This document shows positions 33,991 to 45,472 of a stretch of 64,000 bases of DNA, piece by piece (the stretch's first letter is position 1; each line of letters opens with the position of its first letter). Below the pieces are notes generated by a model that saw nothing but the letters and a program-made list of their open reading frames with translations, searched no databases and was not told the DNA's origin. The stretch comes from Erodium maritimum (Eukaryota > Streptophyta > Magnoliopsida > Geraniales > Geraniaceae), in assembly GCA_963921825.1 (NCBI GenBank), contig OY997590.1, forward strand, positions 46,517,039-46,581,038, written 5' to 3'. The position numbers and the translations under genes were made by a program.

Positions 33991-35678
33991 TGTTAGTCTT
34001 AGTGCCCGTAGTTCAATCCTAAATGTCCAAATGTATATATCATCGTTAGCAATAAAATTAAAGCGGCTTTATATTACTTATGTGTTGGAGTAATATATCG
34101 ATGTGTGCTCTGATCTATGCCCACCATGCGAATAGAACCATAGATCGAGATAGATCACACTCGATGGGTCCCTAGTCAACAAAGCTTCACTAGAAGCGAC
34201 TAGTATGAAAGATGGCTCTTTATGGCTTACGTTCTGTTAGTCATTGGAATGGGATTCCGGAGTCTGATCATAGATATCATGTGGGACATGATATTGGACG
34301 ACCCGCCCTGAATATGTGCCATAGATTAAGTCATGAACATATTCAGTGTTGTAGCTTGTCATGTATCCTTAGACCAAGGAGTCTTTGTGATCGCTATGTA
34401 GTCAACAACTGAGTTTGACCTGAGCCTAACGTTGTCCGTAACAGGGCTTCCATAACGGCCAGGATTGGCTTGGGGATGGGCTACATGAGTGACACGAAAG
34501 ACGGCTAAGGGATTTGTCCCTCATACTAAGGTATGGGAAAGATATCGGTTCTCAGCCGCTTGATCGAGAGTGACTGGAAGAATAGCATGGCCATGCACAT
34601 GATACTGGGTATCATATCTTCAGTCATCTCACATATCAAGGAACGGTGATTGAGAATAATAAGGATGACGGCTCTATGCCTTATCTCAATCAGGATATCG
34701 GAGATAAAAGGATAATGACAGGGACGACGGAAAGGTTAGAATCGACAGGGTCGATTCGTTATGTAGTGTCAGGCAATACTAAAGTCTCGTTAGTTGCCAC
34801 TTAAATAGGATCAAGTAAAATGGGATTTTACGTTGATCTATTGACATGCATAAACCTAAGGGTCACACCGGAGGATGAAACTCATTGACACATTTATGGA
34901 GAATGGCCAAAAGGGAGTTGTCTCGGGACATGACCAAAACTGGGTTTTGGGTCATGTGCCCGTAAGTGAATAGGACTTTACGGATCGAGACAAGGCTTGG
35001 AGTCTTGGGATTGATCGCGTCGGATAATGTTGGACATTTCCGGTATGGAAGGCATGGAGGCGATGAGCGAATCACGGGACCTCGTTGGAAATGGTCACGG
35101 GCCATGTTCCAAGAGGCCCATGAAAGGCCCATGCAACCAAGGCCCATGGAACTAATTAATCAAGTCTTGATTAATTAGTACTAAGTAAGCAAGACAAGGA
35201 TTAAGGTGTTGGTGATTCACCACCTAACCCAATCTTGTCTTGCCATACTTTGTCCTATTCACACCTTACTTGACACCATACTTGTCCCATGCCTTTAGTT
35301 GGACAAGTATGGGTTTTGTTATGTTTAAGTCATCTTTTTTCAACATAACAAACACAAGACAAGAATAGGAAACACATTTTCTCTCCCTCTTCCATGGCCA
35401 TTTCGGGTTTGGCTAGTTTCCACCTCCATGTTTGTGTTCTTGAGTCCTCAAAGAGAAGAACTACGTGGCTTTGATTCCCATGTGGATACGTAGGCGTCTT
35501 GGAGACTCAAGCCAATCATTCGTTAACCGGTGTTCTTGTTTTGGTAAGAACTAGTGCTGAATTTTTCTCTTGTTAATCCATTCTTTGTTAGTTGTTTCAT
35601 GGTTCTAATTGTCTCTTGGTTTTCATTGATTTTCCGCTGCGAGTTGGTTCATCTCCAACCCTACCTCGAGACCCAACA
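33991..35678 (+). repeat. Copia-A 5' LTR
   Basis: 1688 bp, TGTTAGTCTTAGTGCC to GAGACCCAACA. Short frames within it occur at identical positions in the other LTR and are not genes. Confidence 0.95.
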
Positions 35679-35679
35679 G

Positions 35680-35691
35680 TGGTATCAGAGC
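35680..35691 (+). other. Copia-A primer binding site (tRNA-Met)
   Basis: TGGTATCAGAGC, one base after the LTR. Confidence 0.95.
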
Positions 35692-37234
35692 CGTGCTACC
35701 TTCGGGATTCACAAGACGGTGTTCAAAGTTTCGGTTTTGCTTGAAAGTTTCGTTTTTGGCATGTTGTTTTGCTAAATTGTTTGATAACATGTTTTAAATT
35801 ATTGTTTATGGATTTAATGCATGTAAAATGAATTTTTGAAAATTATTTCAAATCTGGAAATTTTGAAAAATATTTGATTTTTCGGGTCTCGGGAGCGGGA
35901 CTCTCGGGGAGCCGAAACCGGGACCGAACGGGGCTCCGTTGGACGGAGCTAGGCCAAGCATGACCATTGGATGGTTGATATGCCAAGGCTAAACCGTTTT
36001 GTTAGTTATGACGAGTTTGGAACCGTCATGATGAACTCGAAGATCAAATGTTCAAAAGTTTCATTTTTGAACGGTTTCGATAAACCGAGCATCAAAAAAT
36101 TTCGAAACTTGGCTATTAATTAAAACCGGAAAATCACATGATGTTTGATAACATGCTTGTTTGATAACACGATGTGTGATGTGATGTTGGCATGGTGTAC
36201 ATAATAGCCCCGAGCTCAATTTAATTATTTATCGCTTTTCACGGCCTGCGAGCCGTTAGAGTTAGCGTGTAATTATTCTTTCAAGGTGTGGTCGTCGAAC
36301 CACTTGTTTGTAATATTTATTTATTCCCGACCTGCGAGTCGTGTATTAATTTGTAATATTTTACTCAAGACGAAGAAAGGGCGAAAAGGTCATTTGGTGG
36401 CTTTTCGGGTGTTGGCATCGGCTTGGAGTCGGTGGAGCTCAAGAAGCTAGTGGGAGTTAGTTTAGGGGGCTATTATGTGCACATTTATCGCTTTATGCTT
36501 GGTTTAGTTTATGCATGATTAATTCTATGTGTTTTAGAATTGCATGCTTAACTTTATTTACCGAGCATATCACCTCACATGCAAAGATAAAATTGGAATT
36601 TTAATCCTTGTGTGTGAACCCTTAGAATCGTCATTACATTGGATGTAGTTGATGGGTTCGAAGGAAGAATTACATTGGATGTAATTTGAGGCATCATTGC
36701 ATTTGGAATGTAGTTGATGTGCTCATCGCATCTAGGATGTGTCAAAGTTTTAAACACAACCGGACAAGTAAAAACGGGTCATGTCCGATACCTCCCAATT
36801 ATCAACACCTTACTACCTCCCCGTCCTATGGGTGTCGTGCGCATTAGCGGAGCATCCATGGGAAAGCGGGGTAGTAGGTTTGGACGACATATGTGGGTGT
36901 CGTGCGCATTAGCGGAGCACCTACATAGTGACGAGCCATAGTTGAAAATTGGTGGACCCGACTACGATTCTCGGCCTGAGGTTGAGCTAGGGTAACAGAT
37001 AGGGTAAGTCGTGTACATAAGTACATACCCTAGCCAAGAGTCACATTGGATGTGATTGGATGGAGTCCTACCTACATAGCTCGATTAAGTGGTGAGCATT
37101 AGTTCAGCTTAATCGAGTGAATCAAGGATCTTGGTTTCAAATTCTAAAGGTTTAGAATTGATTGTTGGTGTTTAAGCTTGATCTTCATAAAATTTATTCA
37201 GTTTACTGATTGAATTTTATCTGTTGTAGATCAA
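35692..37234 (+). other. Copia-A leader, non-coding
   Basis: About 1.5 kb between primer site and gag start, with no supported frame. It contains several GGTGTCGTGCGCATTAGCGG repeats (36830-36920) and repeated ATTACATTGGATGTA motifs (36630-36720). The equivalent region of copia-B keeps both. Confidence 0.7.
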
Positions 37235-40200
37235 ATGGCAAATTCAGCGAACATTAATAGTTTGTCATTAAAAACCATTCTTGACAGGGTCAAGCTAAAT
37301 GGGACAAACTATTTGGACTGGTACAGAATTTTGAGGATAGTCCTCAAGTCTGAACGCAAAGAATATGTCCTTGACAAGGCTGTCTCTAAGACCATATCAG
37401 AGTTACATGAAGTGTCATTAACTGCTGAGAAGAATATCTCAGGGATCTGGGATCCAAGGATATTCTGATGGTCAACAAGGGAATTGGAAGTGGCATGGGC
37501 TGGGCCCATGCGCACTTGGCAGGAAAGATGAGACACCTGAGAATGTCTGCTTCTACTGCCAACAGCCTGGTCATTGGAACCGGGATTACAGGAAGTTCAC
37601 GGCTGATCTGAAGAAGGGCAGTGGCACTGCGCCTTCATCAAATAGCCTGGATGATCTGAAGAAGGGCAGTAAGACTGCGCCTTCATCAGGAAACCTGGAT
37701 GATCTAAGGAAGGGCGGTGGGACCGTGCCTTCAATCGGTATTAACTCTATAGAGCTACATCTCTCTACTTCCAAAGATTCATGGGTATTAGATACCATGA
37801 CTGAATCTCACACATGCACTAATATATGGTGGCTGAAAGTAGGAGAGATTTGGAAAGCACGAAATGGACCTCAGAGTTGTGGCAACTGTTGTAGGATCCA
37901 TGAGTCTTGCTTTGCCAAGAGGCCTTGTCTTAGTATTGTATAATGTATATTGCATACCTACTTTTAGTAGGAATATTATATCTGTATCCGTGTTTGACAA
38001 GGAAGGATATAATGTTAATATTGGAAATAGAGTTTTCAATGTTCTATGCAATGATATGTTTTATACCAGTACTGACATGGTTGGAGGATTGTACATATTA
38101 GATATGGGTAACAATGCCTCAAGTTCTATATATTCCGTTAATACCAAGAGGTCTAAATCCAACGATTTAAACCTAACTCTGTTATGGCACTGTCATTTGG
38201 GTCGCATAAACAAGAAGCGCCTATCAGCACTTCAGAAGTGCGGGCTTTCAGGTTCATTCGAATTCCATTCGATCGATAGGTGCAAGGTTTGTTTGATGGG
38301 AAAAATGACTAAAGTGCCCTTTATCGATCGCGATGAAAGGGCGGGTGAATTATTGGGGCTTATACAGTCGAATGTGTTTAGACCAATAAGTTCACTTGCC
38401 AGGAGGGGTTTTAGCTACTTTATCACATTTATTGATGATTACAGTAAATATGGTTATGTCTATTCGGTGAGACATAAGTCTGAAGCTTTTGATAAATTCA
38501 AAGAGTTTAAGACTAAAGTAGAAAACCAGCTCGACAAAGGTATTAAGGCACTTCGATTGGATCGAGGTGGAAAATACTTGACCACAGAGTTATTAGATCA
38601 TCTAAAAGAGAATGGGATCCTTTTAGAATGGACACCTCCTGGGACACTGTAGTTGAAAGGTGTAGCCAAACGGAGAAATCGGACATTGTTAGACAATGGT
38701 CCGTTCCATGATTAGTTAGACTGATCTCCCAATCTCTTTCAGGGTTTATGCTCTAGAGACGACCGCATTCATAGTGAATCGGGCTTCGACAAGGGTGTGG
38801 AAGGGACACCATTTTAAAAAATGGTACGGGATGATGCCTGCTTTGTCCTTCCTAAAGATTTGTGGTTGCGAGGCTTATGTGAAACATTTGGTTTCGACTA
38901 AGCTCGAACCAAGATCTGAGATATGCACCTTCGTGTGGTATCCCAAAGCAACAAGGGGATACTATTTCTACAATCCCAGTGAGAACATGGTGTTCGTCGC
39001 TTGGGGTGGGGTCTTTATGGAAAAGAAGTTTTGTTTCCAAAGACGTCATTGGGAGGACTGTGCATCTCGAAGAAATTCAGGATGGTACAGATCTGTTTAA
39101 ACCAATTGGCAACCCAGTAGAAAGGAGCCAGAGACTGTCGTAGAGTAAGAACCAATTCCTGTTACAATTCCGGAAGGTCCAAGGCGATTTGAAAGGATCA
39201 ATCTTCCACCTCCAAGATATGGTATCCAGAGGTGACAATGAAGTCATGGTGGATCACGATGATCCAGCCACCTTTCAGGAAGTCGTGGATGGGCCCAACT
39301 CCGAGTTATGGCTGGGAGCCATGAGGGAGGAAATGTAATCCATGTCGGACAACCGAGTCTGGGAACCGGTTGATCCCATCAATGGTGTGAGGACCATAGG
39401 ATGCAAATGGATCTTCAAGGTGAAGATGGACATGGACGGCAACCCTCTGACCTACAAAGCTCAACTGGTGGCGAAAGGTTATAGGCAGATCCAATGGATT
39501 GACTATGAGGAAACCTTCTCCTTAGTGGCTATGGTCAAAATCGATCCAAATTCTTCTTGACATAACTGCGTATCATAATTACGAGATATGGCAAGTGGAT
39601 GTCAAAACCGCTTTCCTAAATGGAAATTTGACTGAGTACGTTTGTATGTCTCGGCCCAAAGGTTTTGACGATCCGAAGAATAAAGGAAAGATTTATAAGT
39701 TGTTGAAATCCATTTATGGATTGAAACGAACTTCTCGGAGTTGGATCCTTCGTTTTGATGAAGCTGTAATTGGATTTGGCTTAATCAAGAACGAGGATGA
39801 ATCTTGCGTTTATAAGAAGGCTAGTGGGAGCAATATTACCTTTCTGGTTCTCATTGAAAACGACATCCCAACCTTGCACGAGACTAAAGCTTGGTTGAGG
39901 AAGTGTTTTTCAATAAAGGACTTAGGCGATGCTTCTCATATCTTAAGGATTAAGATATGTAGAGATCGCACCAAGAGGGTCTTGGATTTAAGTCAGGGAA
40001 CCTATGTGAACAAGGCATTGAGTAGGTTCTTAATGCTCGATTCAAAGAAAGGACTCTTACCCACTAGTCATGGCATTCATCTCAGCAAGACTCAGTGTCC
40101 TAAGACACCTGATGAGCTGAAAAGGATGATGAGAATCCTATGCGCCTGGGGGCAGGATCGATCATATATGCCATGACATGTATGAGACCAGACGTCTCGT

Positions 40201-40740
40201 AAGCCTTATGTTGTACCAGTAGACATCATTCTAACCCGGGGGAAAGATGATGCTGAACTAGTCGTCGAAGGATGAGTAGACGCTAGTTTTCCAAGACAAA
40301 TCCAGATGACTTTAGAAGTCAATCAGGATATGTGTTTACGCTGAATGGCAGAGCTTTAGCTGGGACAGCGTAAAGCAAGATATCATTGCCGAATCTACGA
40401 CAGAGGCCAAGTACATGGATGCTGCAGAGGCAGCTAAGGAGGCTATGTGGATTTGGAAATTCATGGCAGGGCTGGGTGTAATTAAAAACCCATCCAGCCC
40501 GGTGAATCCATCTTGCGACAACACAAGGGCCATTGCGCAAGCTAAAAGCCTAGATCGTATAACAAATCCAAACATGTACTGTGGCGTATCCACCTCATCA
40601 GATAAATACTGAACTGAGGTGAAGTGAAGATAACCGATATTGCAACAGATGATAACATAGCCAACCCTTTGACTAAGGCAGTGTCACTGCCTGAACATGT
40701 TAGACATGTAAAGTCGATGGGGACATATTGGTGTTTAGAT
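37235..40740 (+). pseudogene. Copia-A gag-pol remnant
   Basis: Gag opens at 37235 (M-A-N-S-A-N-I-N-S-L-S-L-K-T) but is cut short near 37465. The CCHC knuckle at 37548-37588 reads C-F-Y-C-Q-Q-P-G-H-W-N-R-D-Y, with its last Cys replaced by Tyr. The protease site reads L-D-T-M-T (37788-37800) instead of D-T-G. The frame 37864-38652 has the pre-integrase zinc region (one His replaced: H-L-G-R-I-N) and integrase core with F-I-D-D-Y-S, L-D-R-G-G and K-E-N-G; it ends at a TAG (38650-38652). The integrase end is at 38774-39100. RT is at 39342-40176 with a one-base frameshift near 39538 and no YVDD (F-L-V-L-I-E-N-D-I at 39844-39870). The RNase H remnant runs about 40370-40740 with C-D-N-T-R-A. Confidence 0.93.
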
Positions 40741-40752
40741 TGGAACTAGGGC

Positions 40753-40763
40753 AAGTGGGAGAT
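40753..40763 (+). other. Copia-A polypurine tract
   Basis: AAGTGGGAGAT directly before the 3' LTR; plus-strand DNA synthesis starts here. Confidence 0.9.
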
Positions 40764-42451
40764 TGTTAGTCTTAGTGCCCGTAGTTCAATCCTAAATGTC
40801 CAAATGTATATATCATCGTTAGCAATAAAATTAAAGCGGCTTTATATTACTTATGTGTTGGAGTAATATATCGATGTGTGCTCTGATCTATGCCCACCAT
40901 GCGAATAGAACCATAGATCGAGATAGATCACACTCGATGGGTCCCTAGTCAACAAAGCTTCACTAGAAGCGACTAGTATGAAAGATGGCTCTTTATGGCT
41001 TACGTTCTGTTAGTCATTGGAATGGGATTCCGGAGTCTGATCATAGATATCATGTGGGACATGATATTGGACGACCCGCCCTGAATATGTGCCATAGATT
41101 AAGTCATGAACATATTCAGTGTTGTAGCTTGTCATGTATCCTTAGACCAAGGAGTCTTTGTGATCGCTATGTAGTCAACAACTGAGTTTGACCTGAGCCT
41201 AACGTTGTCCGTAACAGGGCTTCCATAACGGCCAGGATTGGCTTGGGGATGGGCTACATGAGTGACACGAAAGACGGCTAAGGGATTTGTCCCTCATACT
41301 AAGGTATGGGAAAGATATCGGTTCTCGGCCGCTTGATCGAGAGTGACTGGAAGAATAGCATGGCCATGCACATGATACTGGGTATCATATCTTCAGTCAT
41401 CTCACATATCAAGGAACGGTGATTGAGAATAATAAGGATGACGGCTCTATGCCTTATCTCAATCAGGATATCGGAGATAAAAGGATAATGACAGGGACGA
41501 CGGAAAGGTTAGAATCGACAGGGTCGATTCGTTATGTAGTGTCAGGCAATACTAAAGTCTCGTTAGTTGCCACTTAAATAGGATCAAGTAAAATGGGATT
41601 TTACGTTGATCTATTGACATGCATAAACCTAAGGGTCACACCGGAGGATGAAACTCATTGACACATTTATGGAGAATGGCCAAAAGGGAGTTGTCTCGGG
41701 ACATGACCAAAACTGGGTTTTGGGTCATGTGCCCGTAAGTGAATAGGACTTTACGGATCGAGACAAGGCTTGGAGTCTTGGGATTGATCGCGTCGGATAA
41801 TGTTGGACATTTCCGGTATGGAAGGCATGGAGGCGATGAGCGAATCACGGGACCTCGTTGGAAATGGTCACGGGCCATGTTCCAAGAGGCCCATGAAAGG
41901 CCCATGCAACCAAGGCCCATGGAACTAATTAATCAAGTCTTGATTAATTAGTACTAAGTAAGCAAGACAAGGATTAAGGTGTTGGTGATTCACCACCTAA
42001 CCCAATCTTGTCTTGCCATACTTTGTCCTATTCACACCTTACTTGACACCATACTTGTCCCATGCCTTTAGTTGGACAAGTATGGGTTTTGTTATGTTTA
42101 AGTCATCTTTTTTCAACATAACAAACACAAGACAAGAATAGGAAACACATTTTCTCTCCCTCTTCCATGGCCATTTCGGGTTTGGCTAGTTTCCACCTCC
42201 ATGTTTGTGTTCTTGAGTCCTCAAAGAGAAGAACTACGTGGCTTTGATTCCCATGTGGATACGTAGGCGTCTTGGAGACTCAAGCCAATCATTCGTTAAC
42301 CGGTGTTCTTGTTTTGGTAAGAACTAGTGCTGAATTTTTCTCTTGTTAATCCATTCTTTGTTAGTTGTTTCATGGTTCTAATTGTCTCTTGGTTTTCATT
42401 GATTTTCCGCTGCGAGTTGGTTCATCTCCAACCCTACCTCGAGACCCAACA
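40764..42451 (+). repeat. Copia-A 3' LTR
   Basis: 1688 bp. Same length and, by eye, one base different from the 5' LTR. Confidence 0.95.
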
Positions 42452-42528
42452 GACACCACGAGGACGAGTCGACTTGGGAACGCGAGGACGAAGTTCGCAC
42501 GAACTACCCCGACCGGTTCGACTCCTGA
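42452..42528 (+). pseudogene. Gypsy chromodomain C-terminus after copia-A
   Basis: Starts with the duplicated GACAC and continues the frame that enters copia-A at 33990: E-D-E-S-T-W-E-R-E-D-E-V, then N-Y-P-D-R-F-D-S and a TGA at 42526-42528. The T-W-E...Y-P pattern is the tail of a gypsy chromodomain-like integrase C-terminus. Confidence 0.85.
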
Positions 42529-42563
42529 CGTGCGTTGTTCTAAATTTCGCAGACGAAATTCCT

Positions 42564-42577
42564 TTAAGGGGGGTAGA
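42564..42577 (+). other. Gypsy polypurine tract
   Basis: TTAAGGGGGGTAGA directly before the 3' LTR at 42579. Confidence 0.88.
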
Positions 42578-42578
42578 T

Positions 42579-45467
42579 TGTAATAACCACTCCCGGTCAA
42601 CGCTAGTCAAACCTGCGAAAAACAGGAAAATTTAAATTTTTTGAGCAGACACTGAATTGAACCGGAATTGGACCCCGAGGGTCATACCGGACTTAAGTAG
42701 GCCCCGTTATCGATCAAAATGAGTTCCGGGGGACTCAGGGCAACTTTCTGATCAATTTGGGAAATGTTGACTTTTTGTTGAAAAAGTCAACCGAGCAACG
42801 TTTTGGTCCATTCGAGGACCGTTTTGGATCCAAAAAGCTTAGCCGTCGTCGCAGCGGTCTTAGTTGAGCCGTTTCCTTGTGGCCCGCCAAGTTTCGTAAT
42901 TTTTGGGAAAAAGTGCCCGTTCGGGGCCCGAAACGTCCGTTTTTCGCAAAACTGGTTGGAAAATATCAACTAGATATTTTTCGAAAGGTGTGGGACCCAC
43001 CTTGACACTTGTCAATTATATGGTGGTGTTAGTTTTGGGGGGAAAAGGTGTGGAGGAGGTGTGTTGGCCGAAATTAAGGGTTAAAGGAAGAAAAAAAAAT
43101 AGAATTTGAGTTAGTTTATTTAAAATAGAAAGGAAGAGAGGGTTTAGAGAGAGAAGGAGAAGAAGAAGGAAGAGAGGGAAAGCTAGGGTTTGAAGAGTAT
43201 CCAACCCTTGGATCGTCTCAAGACGAAGAGCAGTTGTCTTCCCCTCGTTCTCCTCTTGGGTAAGCACCGAACCGATCGTCATTTTGATAGTTTTCAAATG
43301 TTAAGGTTTGTGTAAAACTATTAGTTTAAGGTGGTTTTGGTGTTGGGGTAATTGTTAGAGACGTTTTAGAGGTGTTGGAGGTTTAATTGCACGTTTTCCG
43401 GTGACCGGAGGCTCGGGAAGAGCTCCGGCCACCGTGGGTGGTGGCTGGCCGGAGGTGGTACCAGCCACCACCATGGTGGCCGAACCCCCCTTGAGCACTA
43501 GGAGCTCTCGGCAGAGTGGTTTGGTGGGGCCCACGTGCTCCGGTTATCGGGTTTTGTGTTTCAGGTGGTTTAAAACGTTCCCCGGACCATTTATCCTAAA
43601 CCGAATCGAAAATTGGAATTAAATTGGAGAAGTTGTAATTAACGGGTTTTAGAAACTTTAAACGTTAATTAATTGACTCGGAAGTCGGAATTCGATTCCG
43701 TCAAGGGCGTTGGGTTCCTTGAAATATTCTAAGACCGTAGAAACGAAAACTGGGGCTTTTAGAGCCCCGGAATGCAATTATTGAAAACCGGGTAGAGAAC
43801 TGCATGATACGGGACCGTAGCGATTACGAGAAAAGCATGTGACACTTAGTAGTGTCGTAGGAGCAGAGAACTTAGCGTTAATTGATTTACTGGAGGCATA
43901 TGACCATGCCAGGAGGTTGTTTGTGAACTTATCGATATTAGGAGTACTGGAGGCATATGACCATGCCCAGAGGTTGATTGAGAAACTGTTGATATTAGGA
44001 CTGTTGGAGGCTTGGGTTAAGCCGGAGGTTGATTGTTTATTTTGGCGTCTTCGGTGGCCTTGAGAGCCCGTGTATTATTATTGTTGAGTCTTGGGTGGCC
44101 ATGAGAGCCCGTGTTGTTATTCGTGTTTGGGTGGCCATGAGAGCCCGTACTTTACTGTGGGTGTTTTAGCTGGCTTACGAGTTAGAGTCTCGGTAAGTTG
44201 CAAGCGTGTTTTATCGTTGAGTTTTGGGTGGCCATGAGTGCCCGTGGGGTTGTTGAACCCGTGTCTTTACCTTTGGTGTTTTGGGTGGCCTTGAGAGCCC
44301 GTGTACTAAGGTTGGTGTCTTTGGCTGGCCTACCGAGTTAGAGTCTCCGGGGGGTTGCAAGCTTTCTTTAGCTGGCTTACGAGTTAGAGTCTCGGTAAGT
44401 TGCAAGCGTGTTTTATGGTTGGTGTCTTGGGAGGCCGTGAGTGCCTGTGGGGCTGTTGAGTCCGTGTCTTACTGTCGGTGTGTCTTGGGAGGCCGTGAGT
44501 GCCTGTGGGGCTGTTGAGTCCGAGTTTTATGGTTAGTGTCTTGTGTTTGTGATTGTGGTTACCGGAGGTTGGGGGCCGCTTCCTGAAACGGGGGTCCACG
44601 AGCACACGCGTCTGCATGTTCAGACGGGGTAGGGGGCCCGCCTGCCAATAAAGGGGTCCTGGCCGCGCGTGTGTGGTTTGGGTTTGTGAGCAGACCTTGG
44701 CTGGCTTATGGGTTAGAGTCCTAGTAAGTTGCAGCATTTTCTGGCTGGCTTATGGGTTAGAGTCCCAGTAAGTTGCAGCATTTTCCGACTGGCTTATGGG
44801 TTAGAGTCCCGGTAAGTTGCAGCATTCTTGGGTTGGCCTGACCGGGTTAGAGTCCTGGGAGGGCGTTCTTGGCAGCTGGTTTGCGATCCTTTGTGATCTT
44901 GTTTGGTGTGCGATCCTTCGTGATCTTGTTGGTGTCTGATCCATTGTGATGCTGTTTGGTGTTGCGTAACTTTCTTTTTAGTCCTTGGAAGAGGTCGTCA
45001 ATGGTTGTGTTGGGTCTACTTTACGGGTCAGGGTGTCGAGTTGGTCAGGGAAGGCAACAGTGGGTGTATGTTCAGTTAGAGTACTTGGGTTGGGGATGGT
45101 GTTCCCCGGTGTTGAGTTGTTGTTGGTGTTACTTGCTTTGTCTGCTAATTATGCCGTAGTCAGTCTGTTATCCGTGGTGGTGAGCGAACGCTCACCCCTA
45201 GCTGCTTTTCCTACAGGTACTGTTCGTGGGACGGACTAGGTGAGCTTCTGAAGCTTGAAGAGCTTGAAGCGGGTTTCTGGGTGTTTTGAGTCTAGTGACG
45301 TGTACCTCGTTTTTGTCCACTTGTTGGGACGTGTTTTAAGTTGTAATTATTATTTTGTGAACTAAATTGGTATTTTAAAGTGATTTAATGAAAACAGGTT
45401 TCAAGCGTTTTTATGTTTTTAAAACGTTCGCGTCCCGAGTTCGATTTACTGAAATTGGGGCGTGACA
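42579..45467 (+). repeat. Gypsy 3' LTR (2889 bp)
   Basis: Same ends as the 5' LTR. It lacks about 404 bp around 43794, has a shorter G run and GAA tract, and keeps about 58 bp near 45133-45190 that the 5' LTR lost. Many point differences from the 5' LTR show that this insertion is much older than copia-A. Confidence 0.93.
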
Positions 45468-45472
45468 AGATT
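45468..45472. repeat. Gypsy target site duplication, right (AGATT)
   Basis: Identical to 26996-27000. Confidence 0.9.

Larger units (their letters stand above)
33991..42451 (+). mobile_element. Copia-A: Ty1/copia element, very young, coding region dead
   Basis: 8461 bp, with two 1688-bp LTRs (TGTTAGTC...CCCAACA), TSD GACAC, primer site TGGTATCAGAGC at 35680 and polypurine AAGTGGGAGAT before the 3' LTR. The domain order gag, protease, integrase, RT, RNase H is the Ty1/copia order. The LTRs differ, as far as I can see, only at 34554 (A) versus 41327 (G). Despite this youth the coding region has stops, frameshifts and a loss of the RT catalytic segment. It lies in the chromodomain of the gypsy element. 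Confidence 0.95.
27001..45467 (+). mobile_element. Ty3/gypsy chromovirus, decayed, with nested copia
   Basis: Bounded by LTRs that start TGTAATAACCACTCCCGG and end GGGGCGTGACA, with TSD AGATT. Primer site TGGTATCAGAGC at 30338 (tRNA-Met) and a polypurine tract before 42579. The element's own sequence is about 10.0 kb, of which only about 3.8 kb is internal. That part holds a leader with no recognisable gag, a protease remnant, RT, parts of integrase and a chromodomain C-terminus. RNase H and most of the integrase core are missing. The chromodomain and the LTR size suggest a chromovirus, perhaps of the Tekay/Del type. Copia-A inserted in the chromodomain codons at 33990/42452. Confidence 0.92.

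Noticed and set aside
34212..35178. Conserved short frames repeated at 40985-41951
   Set aside because: Identity comes from the two copia-A LTRs being nearly identical, not from coding constraint.
38650..38652. TAG in integrase as a shared lesion of the copia family
   Set aside because: Copia-B has CAG at the same place, so this stop is private to copia-A.
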